A DNA stretch of 64,000 nt, from assembly GCF_029051645.1 (NCBI RefSeq), contig NZ_JAACFS010000015.1, forward strand, positions 1 to 64,000, in the 5' to 3' direction. The DNA comes from Bradyrhizobium sp. CSA112 (GTDB lineage: Bacteria > Pseudomonadota > Alphaproteobacteria > Rhizobiales > Xanthobacteraceae). The notes below the pieces were generated by a model. It worked only from the letters and a program-made list of their open reading frames with translations, did no database searches and was not told the origin of the DNA. Shown in pieces: positions 1 through 8,428 of the stretch. The translations under genes and the position numbers were made by a program. Each line of letters starts with the position of its first letter. Position 1 is the first letter of the stretch.

Positions 1-375
1 TGTTTGCGGTGACAGCGCAGCACTCAACTGGGCTCCCTCCCCCCTTGCGGGGGAGGGCGGGGGAGAGGGGTGGCCCAGCAAGGACTCGCCGTAATGATCA
101 CCACCCCTCGGCCACATCAGAGCAACCGTCTCGGATAAATCGCCGACATAATCATACGACAGCCCGAACAACACCGGATCGGTGCGATCCATAATCAAAT
201 CGCGGATCAGCCCCGGCTTGGCGTGCTTGAACGACAGCGCGCCGGTCAGCGCCGCCAGCGCGTAACCGCGGTCGGGATCTTCGACTTCACGGAAATAGCC
301 CGTGATCAGCCGCAGCTTGTTGTTGCGGCCGGGCTCATAGGCGAGGCGATCCAAAAGTTCGGCGAAGCGGTTCAT
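1..375 (-). CDS. ATP-dependent DNA ligase, N-terminal 125 codons (partial)
   Basis: The minus strand is open from an ATG at 375 to the window edge. The peptide begins MNRFAELLDRLAYEPGRNNK, which matches my memory of the N-terminal region of bacterial LigC-like ATP-dependent ligases that sit beside an MBL exonuclease. The ATG overlaps the exonuclease stop (ATGA), so the two are translationally coupled. The catalytic lysine lies further on, outside the window. Near codons 101-115 the frame runs through a GC-rich palindromic repeat and reads GHPSPPPSPARGEG, which is unlike ligase sequence and looks like an in-frame repeat insertion. The family follows mainly from context and from the helicase and PdeM genes nearby. 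Confidence 0.75.
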   Translation of the reverse strand, partial: MNRFAELLDRLAYEPGRNNKLRLITGYFREVEDPDRGYALAALTGALSFKHAKPGLIRDLIMDRTDPVLFGLSYDYVGDLSETVALMWPRGGDHYGESLLGHPSPPPSPARGEGAQLSAALSPQT

Positions 376-1409
376 GCCTCGGCCTCGTCGGCCGTGACCA
401 CCTCGTGCTCCTCCTCGTCGCCGTAGCCGACGAGGTCGAGCGGCCGCGCGGCAAGCCCGCGCGCCTTGCACCAATGCACCAGCGCGTCTTCCTGGCCATG
501 CGTGACCCAGATCTCGCCGGCGCCGGTGGCCGCGATGGTTGCGGTCAGTCCGTCCCAGTCGGCGTGGTCTGATATCACCAGCGGCAGTTCGATGCCGCGC
601 TGGCGGGCGCGCGCCCGCACCCGCATCCAGCCCGAGGCGAACGCCGTGACCGGATCGGGGAAACGCCGCGTCCAGATGTCTGAGGTGGCCGAGGGCGGCG
701 CCAGCGTGATGGTGCCGGCGAGATCGGCCTTCTTCACGCCCTTGACCGGGCGCAGCTCGCCAAGCGCGACGCCACGGCTTTCATAGTAGTGCGTGATCGT
801 CTCCATCGCGCCGTGGAGGTAAATCGGCGCGTCATAGCCTTGCTCGCGCAGCAGCGCGATCACACGCTGCGCCTTGCCGAGCGAATAGGCGCCGACCAGA
901 TGCGCGCGCTCCGGGAACAACGCCACTGACGCCAACAACTTCTTCACCTCATCCGCCGCATCGCCATGGCGGAACACCGGCAGGCCGAATGTCGCCTCGG
1001 TGATGAAGACGTCGCAGGGCACGACTTCGAACGGTGTGCAGGTCGGATCAGTGGCGTCCTTGTAGTCGCCGGAGGCGACGATGCAGGTGTCCTTGCAGCT
1101 CACCGCAACCTGCGCCGAGCCCAGCACGTGGCCCGCGGGATGGAATTTGATGGTGACGTCGCCGAGCCGAATTTCCTCGCCATAGCGAATGGCCTGCGTC
1201 GTTCGCGCAAAATTGTCGCCGTAGCGCAGCCGCATCATGTCGAGCGTTTCCTGCGTGGCTAGCACCGCGCCATGGCCGGGCCGGGCATGATCGGAATGGC
1301 CGTGGGTAATCACGGCGCGCTCGACCGGGCGCACTGGGTCGATATGGAAACCTCCCGGCTTGCAACAGAGGCCGGCGGGAAGGGGAATCAGGATGTCCTG
1401 CGGACGCAT
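372..1409 (-). CDS. ligase-associated DNA exonuclease (MBL fold)
   Basis: This metallo-beta-lactamase-fold nuclease is 345 residues long from the chosen start. The metal-binding motif THGHSDH is at about residues 35-41, GHVLGSAQ follows near 100, and SDHADW lies in the C-terminal half; the set is typical of the exonuclease found with ATP-dependent ligases. It probably trims DNA ends for the ligase encoded immediately downstream, whose ATG overlaps this stop. The frame is open upstream to 1523, but those residues come from a dispersed repeat, so I chose the ATG at 1409. The ATG at 1418 is also possible. The partner helicase and phosphoesterase of this repair set are on the opposite strand at 4.0-7.3 kb. 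Confidence 0.88.
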   Translation of the reverse strand: MRPQDILIPLPAGLCCKPGGFHIDPVRPVERAVITHGHSDHARPGHGAVLATQETLDMMRLRYGDNFARTTQAIRYGEEIRLGDVTIKFHPAGHVLGSAQVAVSCKDTCIVASGDYKDATDPTCTPFEVVPCDVFITEATFGLPVFRHGDAADEVKKLLASVALFPERAHLVGAYSLGKAQRVIALLREQGYDAPIYLHGAMETITHYYESRGVALGELRPVKGVKKADLAGTITLAPPSATSDIWTRRFPDPVTAFASGWMRVRARARQRGIELPLVISDHADWDGLTATIAATGAGEIWVTHGQEDALVHWCKARGLAARPLDLVGYGDEEEHEVVTADEAEA

Positions 1410-1439
1410 GCCTGACATATAGGAGGTCTCGCGCCGGAT

Positions 1440-1568
1440 TTTACCCGTCATGCGCGGGCTTGACCCGCGCATCCATCTTCTGAAGAGTCTCCCTTTATTG
1501 ATGGATTGCCGGGGCGCAGACAAGTTTACGTAGTCTGCGCAAGGCAGACTACCATGCCCGGCAATGAC
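1440..1568. repeat. dispersed palindromic repeat (family D)
   Basis: The segment holds inverted pieces, tcatgcgcgggcttgacccg and ccggcaatgac among them, that resemble Bradyrhizobium intergenic repeats. It fills the divergent gap between the exonuclease and the methyltransferase. Translated on the minus strand it gives the RRWMRGSSPRMT peptide that falsely lengthens the exonuclease frame. Confidence 0.6.
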
Positions 1569-1582
1569 AAGTTTCGGAACCC

Positions 1583-2509
1583 ATGCCTGCCCGCCTTTTT
1601 CTCTCCTCCGGCGATCTGATGGCCGACCGCCGGTTCGAATTTGCCCGCGATCTGCAATTGAAGGGCGATCTGCCCGCCGCCGCCGATCTCCTGCTGCAGG
1701 CGATCGAGCTGGCGCCCAATTTCACATCCGCCTGGTTCGCGCTCGCCGGCATCCGCGAAGAACTCGGCGAGCGGGATGCGGCGATTGCGGCGTTTCGAAA
1801 GGCTCAGGCCAGCGATCCCGGTGACAGTCACGGCGCCGGGTTGCGGCTGATGCGGCTTGGCGCAGAGCCCGTGTCGAACATGCCGCAGGCCTATGTGCAA
1901 ACCCTGTTCGATCAATATGCGCCGCGGTTTGAATCCTCGCTGGTGGACGAACTCGGCTATCGCGGTCCGAAGTTGTTGTTCCGCGCGGTGCTGGCGGTGC
2001 GCGCTGCGGCGCGCAAGCCGGCGTTCTTCAAGCGCGCGATCGATCTCGGCTGCGGCACCGGGCTTGCCGCATCACCCTTCGCCAAGGGGGTCGATCATTT
2101 CATCGGCGTCGATCTGTCGCCGCGCATGATCGAGCGGGCACGCGCTAGGGGTCTCTACGCCGAGCTTGATGTCGCCGACATGTTGCAGGGTCTGCGTGCG
2201 AGGCCGGACGCCAGCGGCGATCTCATTCTGGCCGCGGATGCCATGGTGTACGTCGCCGAACTCGCGCCGGTGCTGAAGGAGGCTGCCCGTGTGCTGGTCT
2301 CCGGCGGGCTGCTCGCCTTCACCGCCGAAACCCATGACGGCGAAGGCGTCGTCGTCGGTCACGGGCTGCGCTACGCGCATGCTGCAGGCCACGTGCGCAC
2401 CGTGGTCGAATCCGCCGGCCTCGAATTATCCCTGCTGGAGGACAACTCCGCCCGCAACGAGGACAACGCGCCGGTTCCCGGCCTGGTCATCGTCGCCACC
2501 AAAACTTGA
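1583..2509 (+). CDS. TPR-containing class I SAM-dependent methyltransferase
   Basis: The 308-residue protein has two parts. Residues 19-80 form about two TPR-like helix pairs, and from about 150 there is a Rossmann methyltransferase core with motif I IDLGCGTGL at 153-161 and GVDLSPRMI at about 175-183. The family includes annotated methyltransferases whose substrate is unknown; I cannot name the substrate here. It starts at an ATG 15 bases after the upstream repeat, and an ATG at 1619 is an alternative start. It lies between the two halves of the ligase-associated repair set. No sequence feature ties it to repair, so the placement may be incidental. Confidence 0.8.
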   Translation: MPARLFLSSGDLMADRRFEFARDLQLKGDLPAAADLLLQAIELAPNFTSAWFALAGIREELGERDAAIAAFRKAQASDPGDSHGAGLRLMRLGAEPVSNMPQAYVQTLFDQYAPRFESSLVDELGYRGPKLLFRAVLAVRAAARKPAFFKRAIDLGCGTGLAASPFAKGVDHFIGVDLSPRMIERARARGLYAELDVADMLQGLRARPDASGDLILAADAMVYVAELAPVLKEAARVLVSGGLLAFTAETHDGEGVVVGHGLRYAHAAGHVRTVVESAGLELSLLEDNSARNEDNAPVPGLVIVATKT

Positions 2510-2614
2510 GTCTAGACGCTACGCGCGCCGCGAATGCGGCATTGCGTGCGACATGTCAGCTATTGCCACTGACGCCGGAATGCCTGATCAAGACTCCCAT
2601 AAGGGAGAACAATA

Positions 2615-3844
2615 ATGAAGAACAAACAGACCAGGCGCGAATTCGGCGCCACGGCGCTAGCCACTGTCCTCGCGTCAGCGATGCCTGCACCCTTCGTCTG
2701 GGCCGCGGAGAAGAAATACGATCCAGGTGCCAGCGACACTGAAATCAAGGTCGGGCAGACCGTGCCGCATTCCGGCCCGGGCTCGCTTTACGGCGTGTTG
2801 GGCCGGGTCGGCGAGGCCTATTTCCAGATGCTGAACGAGAAGGGCGGCATCAACGGACGCAAGGTAAAATTCCTCTCCATGGACGACGCCTACAGCGCGC
2901 CGAAATGCGTCGAGGCGACGCGGCGGTTGGTCGAGCAGGAGGAAGTGCTGGCGCTGTACGGCTCGCTCGGCACCGCGCCGCAGACCGCCGTGCACAAATA
3001 CCTCAACACGAAGGGCGTGCCGCAATTGCTGCTCAATACCGGCGCGTCGAAATGGAACGATCCCAAGAACTTCAAATGGACCATGGCGGGGCTGCCGCTC
3101 TATCCGACCGAAGCGCGCATTCTTGCCAGGCATGTCGTGGCGGTGAAACCGAACGCGAAGGTCGGCATCCTCTACCAGAACGACGATTTCGGCCGCGATT
3201 TTCTCGCGCCCTTCAAGAAGGTGCTGGCTGATGCCGGCGGCACCGCCAAGGTGATCATGGAGCAGACCTACGATCTGACCGAACCGACGGTGGATTCGCA
3301 ACTCATCAATCTCTCCAAATCGGGCGCCGATGTTTTCTACAACATCTCGACCGGCAAGGCGTCCTCGCAGTCGATCCGTAAGGTCGCGGAGCTCGGCTGG
3401 AAGCCGCTGCACCTGCTGTCTGCGGGATCGACGGGGCGCTCGATTCTCAGCGCCGCCGGCCTTGAGAACTGCACGGGCATCGTCGCGATCCGCTACGCCA
3501 AGGAGGTCGGCGTGCCGCGCTTCGAGAAGGATCCGGATGTGATGGCGTTCGAGGAGCTGCGCAAGAAGTACCTGCCCAATGTCGACCCCGATAACACCAT
3601 CGCCTTTGCCGGCTACGGCCAGGTGGTGGCGATGGCGGAGATCCTGCGCCGTTGCGGCGACGAGCTCACCCGCGCCAACGTTCTGAAGCAGGCCACGACG
3701 CTGGCGGGCTTCCATTCTCCCTACATGCTGGACGGCGTGACCTACAGCTATACGCCTGACGACTACACCCCGATGAAGACGCTCTATATCTCGATCTTCA
3801 ACGGCAAGGATTGGGATATCTCCGACAAGCCGGTGACGGAATAG
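2615..3844 (+). CDS. ABC transporter substrate-binding protein, branched-chain amino acid type
   Basis: This 409-residue periplasmic binding protein belongs to the Leu/Ile/Val-binding family (peripla_BP_6). The N-terminus carries a twin-arginine motif, TRREFG, at about residues 6-11, followed by a hydrophobic stretch ending in VWA, so Tat export is likely. The mature part starts near SDTEIKVGQT, a usual opening of this family. A ribosome-binding site, aagggag, precedes the ATG. No permease or ATPase gene is adjacent, so it is an orphan binding protein that must share a transporter encoded elsewhere. The ligand cannot be read from sequence; aromatic or branched compounds are common for this group. 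Confidence 0.85.
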   Translation: MKNKQTRREFGATALATVLASAMPAPFVWAAEKKYDPGASDTEIKVGQTVPHSGPGSLYGVLGRVGEAYFQMLNEKGGINGRKVKFLSMDDAYSAPKCVEATRRLVEQEEVLALYGSLGTAPQTAVHKYLNTKGVPQLLLNTGASKWNDPKNFKWTMAGLPLYPTEARILARHVVAVKPNAKVGILYQNDDFGRDFLAPFKKVLADAGGTAKVIMEQTYDLTEPTVDSQLINLSKSGADVFYNISTGKASSQSIRKVAELGWKPLHLLSAGSTGRSILSAAGLENCTGIVAIRYAKEVGVPRFEKDPDVMAFEELRKKYLPNVDPDNTIAFAGYGQVVAMAEILRRCGDELTRANVLKQATTLAGFHSPYMLDGVTYSYTPDDYTPMKTLYISIFNGKDWDISDKPVTE

Positions 3845-3849
3845 GCGGC

Positions 3850-3955
3850 CGTCGTTCCGGGGCGCGCGAAAGCGCGAACCTCAGATGCGCAAATTGCGCA
3901 TCGGGGAACCTCGAGATTCCGGGTTCGATGCTGCGCATCGCCCCGGAATGACGCG
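3850..3955. repeat. dispersed inverted repeat (family G)
   Basis: Outer arms cgttccggggcg and cgccccggaatgacg enclose smaller palindromes such as gatgcgcaaattgcgcatc. The repeat separates the binding protein gene from the helicase gene. The unit resembles Bradyrhizobium intergenic palindromes. Confidence 0.65.
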
Positions 3956-4000
3956 CAAAACTACCTCGACGAACCTCGTCCGACGGCTTACCTCTTCTCC

Positions 4001-6574
4001 GTGCCGTCGTCCGATCCCTTGCCCCTCACGCCGCTTGAAACGGCTGCGCTGCTGCCCGACCGCTTCCGGCGCTGGTTCTCCTCGCGCGGCTGGTCGCCGC
4101 GCGAGCATCAACTGGCGCTGCTGGCCAAAGCCGGGGACGACCGATCGGCGCTGCTGATCGCGCCGACCGGGGCCGGCAAGACGCTGGCCGGATTTCTGCC
4201 GACACTGGTGGAGCTTTCCGCGGTTCCGAAGGGCGGCGGTGAGAAGAACCTCATCTCCACCGGTCGCACCGTCAAACGCAGCGGCGGCCTCCACACCCTC
4301 TACATCTCGCCGCTGAAAGCGCTCGCGGTCGACATCGCGCGCAATCTGGAGACGCCGATTGCCGAGATAGGCCTGCCGATCAAGGTCGAGACCCGCACCG
4401 GCGATACGCCGGTGTCGCGGCGGCAGCGACAGCGGCGCTATCCGCCGGATGTCCTGCTGACCACGCCCGAACAACTGGCGCTGTTGCTGTCTTCGGACGA
4501 CGCGCCGTTTCTGTTCTCTTCGCTCAAGCGTATCGTGCTCGACGAGCTGCATGCGCTGGTCACCTCCAAGCGGGGCGATCTGCTGTCGCTCGGGCTGGCG
4601 CGGCTGTGGCGGCTGGCGCCCGAGATGCGCGCGATCGGGCTTTCGGCGACCGTGGCCGAACCAGAATCGCTGGCGCGGTTTCTGGTGCCGCAGCAGGGCG
4701 GCAGGGAAATCGCCGCCGACATCGTCGTCGCAGGCGGCGCGGCGGCGCCCGTCGTCGAGATGCTCGATACCAGGGAGCGCCTACCCTGGGCCGGCCATAC
4801 CGCGCGGCATGCGCTCGGCGAGATGTACGATTTGATCAAGCGCAACAAGACCACGCTGATCTTCGTCAACACGCGCAGCCAGGCCGAAATGCTGTTTCAG
4901 GAGTTCTGGCGGATGAACGACGATGGCCTCGCCATCGCGCTGCACCACGGCTCGCTCGACGTTGCGCAGCGCCGCAAGGTCGAGGAGGCCATGGCCGCGG
5001 GCCGATTGCGCGGCGTGGTCTGCACCTCCTCGCTCGATCTCGGCATCGACTGGGGCGACATTGATCTCGTCATCAATGTCGGCGCGCCCAAAGGCGCGTC
5101 GCGGCTGATGCAGCGCATCGGCCGCGCCAACCACCGCCTCGATGAACCTTCGCGCGCTGTCCTGATTCCAGCCAACCGTTTCGAGGTGCTGGAGTGCCGC
5201 GTCGCGATCGACGCGATCGCCGAGAATGCGCAGGACACCCCGCCACTGCGCACCGGCGCGCTCGACGTGCTGGCGCAGCACGTGCTCGGCTGCGCCTGTG
5301 GCGAACCGTTCCTGTCAGATGAACTCTTTGCGGAAGTGCTGACCTCGGCGCCGTATGCGTCGCTGACCCGCGGCGATTTCGACGATGTTGTCGATTTTGT
5401 CGCCACCGGCGGCTATGCGCTGAAGACCTATGAGCGTTTCGCCCGCATCAAGCAGGACAAGCAGGGACGTTGGCGCGTCGCCAACCCAAAAGTGCGACAG
5501 AGCTATCGTCTCAATGTCGGCACCATCGTCGAAGAGGCGATGCTGAAGGTAAGGCTGGTGCGCGGGCGCGGCGGCGGCGCCGGCTCCACCGGCATGATCG
5601 GCCGCGGCGGCAGGATACTGGGCGAGATCGAGGAATATTTTATCGAAGGGCTGGTCGCCGGCGACACTTTTGTGTTCGGCGGCGAAATCGTGCGGTACGA
5701 GGCGCTGGTCGAGGACCAGGTTTATGTCTCCCGCGCCAACGACAAAGACGCCAAGGTGCCGTCCTATATGGGCGGCAAGTTTCCGCTGTCGACCTATCTG
5801 GCCGAACGCGTGCGGAAACTGCTGGACGACCGGCGGCAATGGAATGCGCTGCCGGAACAGGTGCGCGACTGGCTGTCGCTGCAGCGGGATTTTTCCCGCG
5901 TGCCCGGCGTGCGCGAGCTCCTGATCGAAACCTTTCCGCGCGGCGGCAAGCATTACATGGTGTGCTATCCGTTCGAGGGCCGTCTCGCGCACCAGACGCT
6001 CGGCATGCTGCTGACGCGCCGGCTGGAGCGCGCCCGCGCCCGGCCGCTCGGCTTCGTCGCCAATGAATATGCACTGGCGATCTGGGGCCTTGGCGACATT
6101 TCATTCATGGTTCGCCACGGCAAGCTCGATTTCGCTGCACTGTTCGCGCCCGACATGCTTGGCGACGATCTTGAGGCGTGGCTGGCGGAATCCGCGCTGA
6201 TGAAGCGCACCTTCCGCAATTGCGCGCTGATCTCGGGCCTGATCCCGCGCCGCTTCACCGGCGAGGAGAAGAGCCGCCGCCAGGTACTATTCTCGACCGA
6301 CCTCGTCTATGACGTCTTGCGCAAGCACCAGGCCGACCACGTGCTGCTCCGCGCGGCGCGTGCGGACGCCGCCGCCGGCCTGCTCGATCTCAAGCGTCTG
6401 GGTGATATGCTCTCGCGCATTCAGGGGCGAATCACCCATCGGGAACTCGAACATGTTTCGCCGCTCGCCGTTCCCGTGATGCTGGAAATCGGCCGCGAGT
6501 CAGTTTATGGCGAAGCGGGAGATGAGTTGCTGGCGGAGGCCGCCGACGAACTCATCAAAGAGGCGATGGGGTAG
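4001..6574 (+). CDS. ligase-associated DEXH box helicase (Lhr-like)
   Basis: This 857-residue superfamily 2 helicase has Walker A APTGAGKT at 54-61, a DELH motif II at 181-184, motif III SAT at about 215-217 and motif VI QRIGRANHR near 370. A long C-terminal Lhr-type region follows. The length and the lead sequence fit the helicases encoded with ATP-dependent ligase, MBL exonuclease and PdeM. The start is GTG at 4001. The stop is three bases before the pdeM start, so the two form an operon. Residues 76-97 are glycine- and basic-rich and look like a loop insertion between motifs I and Ia. The predicted role is ATP-dependent unwinding in DNA repair. Confidence 0.9.
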   Translation: MPSSDPLPLTPLETAALLPDRFRRWFSSRGWSPREHQLALLAKAGDDRSALLIAPTGAGKTLAGFLPTLVELSAVPKGGGEKNLISTGRTVKRSGGLHTLYISPLKALAVDIARNLETPIAEIGLPIKVETRTGDTPVSRRQRQRRYPPDVLLTTPEQLALLLSSDDAPFLFSSLKRIVLDELHALVTSKRGDLLSLGLARLWRLAPEMRAIGLSATVAEPESLARFLVPQQGGREIAADIVVAGGAAAPVVEMLDTRERLPWAGHTARHALGEMYDLIKRNKTTLIFVNTRSQAEMLFQEFWRMNDDGLAIALHHGSLDVAQRRKVEEAMAAGRLRGVVCTSSLDLGIDWGDIDLVINVGAPKGASRLMQRIGRANHRLDEPSRAVLIPANRFEVLECRVAIDAIAENAQDTPPLRTGALDVLAQHVLGCACGEPFLSDELFAEVLTSAPYASLTRGDFDDVVDFVATGGYALKTYERFARIKQDKQGRWRVANPKVRQSYRLNVGTIVEEAMLKVRLVRGRGGGAGSTGMIGRGGRILGEIEEYFIEGLVAGDTFVFGGEIVRYEALVEDQVYVSRANDKDAKVPSYMGGKFPLSTYLAERVRKLLDDRRQWNALPEQVRDWLSLQRDFSRVPGVRELLIETFPRGGKHYMVCYPFEGRLAHQTLGMLLTRRLERARARPLGFVANEYALAIWGLGDISFMVRHGKLDFAALFAPDMLGDDLEAWLAESALMKRTFRNCALISGLIPRRFTGEEKSRRQVLFSTDLVYDVLRKHQADHVLLRAARADAAAGLLDLKRLGDMLSRIQGRITHRELEHVSPLAVPVMLEIGRESVYGEAGDELLAEAADELIKEAMG

Positions 6575-6577
6575 GAC

Positions 6578-7288
6578 GTGACGGCGGGGGCGCAATCTTC
6601 GGGAGACGATCAAGAGATGCGCGCCTCGAAGGTCATGGTTGCCGACGTCACGTTCGTTGCCGACCTCTCCGGCGCGCTCTTCTGGCAGGAGCAGCGCCTG
6701 CTCGTCGTCTCCGACCTGCACCTGGAAAAGGGCTCCAGTTTTGCGACGCGCGGCGTGCTGCTGCCACCCTACGACACCGTGGCGACCTTGAGCCGGCTTG
6801 CTGCCGTGATCGCACGGCACGATCCGCGGATGGTGATTGCGCTCGGCGACAGTTTTCATGACCGAGCCGCGCATGAGCGGCTGTCGGAGCCGGACCGTGC
6901 CGCACTCTCGGCGGTGCAGGCGCGGCGCGACTGGATCTGGATTTCGGGCAATCACGATCCGGCGCTGCCGTCTGATCTCGGCGGCGTGGTGGCGAGCGAA
7001 GTCGCGATCGGCCCGATTGCATTCCGCCACGAGCCGACAGGGGCGGCGGGCGAAATCGCCGGCCATCTGCATCCCAAGGCGCGTGTCGCCACCCGCGGGC
7101 GATCGATGGAGCGGCGGTGCTTTGCGAGCGACGGCGAGCGCGCCGTGATGCCGGCGTTCGGCGCCTATACCGGCGGTTTGAGCATCCGCGACCCGGCCTT
7201 TGCGAAAATTTTCCAGACGCCGGGCTTTATGGCGCATGTGCTCGGTGACAACCGGCTGCACGCCATCGCCGCGTCGCGGTGTTATTGA
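6578..7288 (+). CDS. pdeM: ligase-associated metallophosphoesterase PdeM
   Basis: The calcineurin-like phosphoesterase is 236 residues long with the full motif set: DLHLEKG at 46-52, GDSFHD at 90-95, GNHDP at 124-128 and GHLHPKA at 162-168. These metal-binding motifs define the family that accompanies Lhr-type helicases and ATP-dependent ligases. It follows the helicase stop by three bases. The GTG start at 6578 gives a 13-residue leader; an ATG at 6617 (MRASKVM) with a purine-rich stretch upstream is equally plausible. Its exact substrate in this setting is unknown; a DNA end or 2',3'-cyclic phosphate are the usual proposals. Confidence 0.88.
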   Translation: MTAGAQSSGDDQEMRASKVMVADVTFVADLSGALFWQEQRLLVVSDLHLEKGSSFATRGVLLPPYDTVATLSRLAAVIARHDPRMVIALGDSFHDRAAHERLSEPDRAALSAVQARRDWIWISGNHDPALPSDLGGVVASEVAIGPIAFRHEPTGAAGEIAGHLHPKARVATRGRSMERRCFASDGERAVMPAFGAYTGGLSIRDPAFAKIFQTPGFMAHVLGDNRLHAIAASRCY

Positions 7289-7304
7289 GCATCAACGGGC
7301 GCCG

Positions 7305-7455
7305 CAATCTTCTCTTAACCTCGCCCCGCTTGCGGAGAGAGGTCGGATTGCGAAGCAATCCGGGTGTGGGGGTACCGGACCCACCACGTTCTCAACTCGT
7401 GGAGGCAGCCCCTCACCCCAACCCTCTCCCCGCAAAGAGCGGGGCGAGGGAGCGC
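7305..7455. repeat. GC-rich REP-type repeat cluster (family E)
   Basis: The pieces cgattgcgaagcaatccggg-like and ccctctccccgcaaagagcggggcgaggg form hairpins between the convergent pdeM and LysR genes. The same family occurs near 31-73, 40023-40160 and 54811-54990. It may also act as a transcription barrier, which is inference. Confidence 0.65.
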
Positions 7456-7468
7456 ACCTGCGCCCGGC

Positions 7469-8332
7469 TCACGCCGCCTTCGCTTCCACGCTGTCGCAGA
7501 ACTCGGCAAGACGATCGGCGAGCCGCAACGTCGCCGGGCTGGCATCAGGGGAAGCCATCAGCGCCACTTCGGTCTTGTCGATCGGCGCAAAGCCATCCTT
7601 TGCCGTGAGCACGCGGTGCCCAGGCTGGATCGCGATGTCGGACAGAATGCTCAGGCCCAGGCCTGCGGCGACCGCCGCCTGGATGCCGGCGAGACCTGAA
7701 CTCGTATAGGCCATGTGCCACGAGCGTCCGGCGCTTTCGAGCGCATGGATCGCGCGCGCCCGATAAAGACAGCCGGCAGGAAAGCCGATCAGCGGCACGG
7801 AGCCGGCGACGATATCGATCGGATGGGTCTTGCTGGTGACCCAGTGCACTTGCTCCGGCCACACCGCGATCCCGCCCTTCTCGCCGGCGTCACGCTTGAG
7901 CAGCGCGAGATCGAGATCGCCGCGTTCGATGTCGCGCCGCAGATTCGTGCTCTGGTCAGCGCGGACGTCGAGCCGCAATCCCGGGCGGGAGCGCGAAAAC
8001 GTTGCCAGCAGCTTGGCAAGGCGGTAGGCAGCGAAATCCTCGGGGATGCCGAGTCTGATGGCGCCTTCGCTTTCCGGGCGCGCAACCACATCGCGCGCTT
8101 CTTCGGCCAGCGCCAGCAGGCGCCGCGCGTAGGACAACAGCCGCTCGCCAGCTTCGGTCGGCGTCACATCCTTGCCATTGCGGTTGAGCAGCGGCTGGCC
8201 GACATCGTCCTCCAGCCGCTTGATCTGCTGGCTGACGGTCGATTGCGTGCGGTGGACGCGCTCGCCGGCACGGGTGAATCCGCCGGCGTCGACCACGGAG
8301 ACGAAGCTGCGCAGCAGTTCGAGATCGAACAT
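7469..8332 (-). CDS. LysR family transcriptional regulator
   Basis: The 287-residue protein has an N-terminal winged helix-turn-helix (residues 1-60, with RTQSTVSQQIKRLE in the recognition helix) and a C-terminal co-inducer domain beginning near GAIRLGIPEDF. Its gene is divergent from the EamA transporter gene with about 96 bases between starts. In LysR systems this arrangement usually means the regulator controls its neighbour and itself. A 5-3-5 dyad in the gap at 8356-8368 is a candidate binding site. The effector is unknown. Confidence 0.88.
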   Translation of the reverse strand: MFDLELLRSFVSVVDAGGFTRAGERVHRTQSTVSQQIKRLEDDVGQPLLNRNGKDVTPTEAGERLLSYARRLLALAEEARDVVARPESEGAIRLGIPEDFAAYRLAKLLATFSRSRPGLRLDVRADQSTNLRRDIERGDLDLALLKRDAGEKGGIAVWPEQVHWVTSKTHPIDIVAGSVPLIGFPAGCLYRARAIHALESAGRSWHMAYTSSGLAGIQAAVAAGLGLSILSDIAIQPGHRVLTAKDGFAPIDKTEVALMASPDASPATLRLADRLAEFCDSVEAKAA

Positions 8333-8355
8333 GCGAATGCTCCATTTACAAATCC

Positions 8356-8368
8356 ACTGAATGTCAGT
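8356..8368. promoter_or_regulatory. candidate LysR operator dyad
   Basis: The sequence actga-atg-tcagt is a perfect 5-bp inverted repeat with a 3-base centre, in the intergenic space between the LysR gene and the EamA transporter gene. It contains the T-N11-A pattern usual for LysR sites. The function is inferred from position only. Confidence 0.4.
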
Positions 8369-8428
8369 TTATCATTTAATTTCCAAATATCAAGGCGCGG
8401 CCCTAGATCATGGGGGAAGGAGATTTCC

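Noticed and set aside
7715..8428. Extended N-terminus of the EamA permease over the LysR gene
   Set aside because: The extension is antisense to an intact LysR gene, and a strong ribosome-binding site stands before the ATG at 8429.
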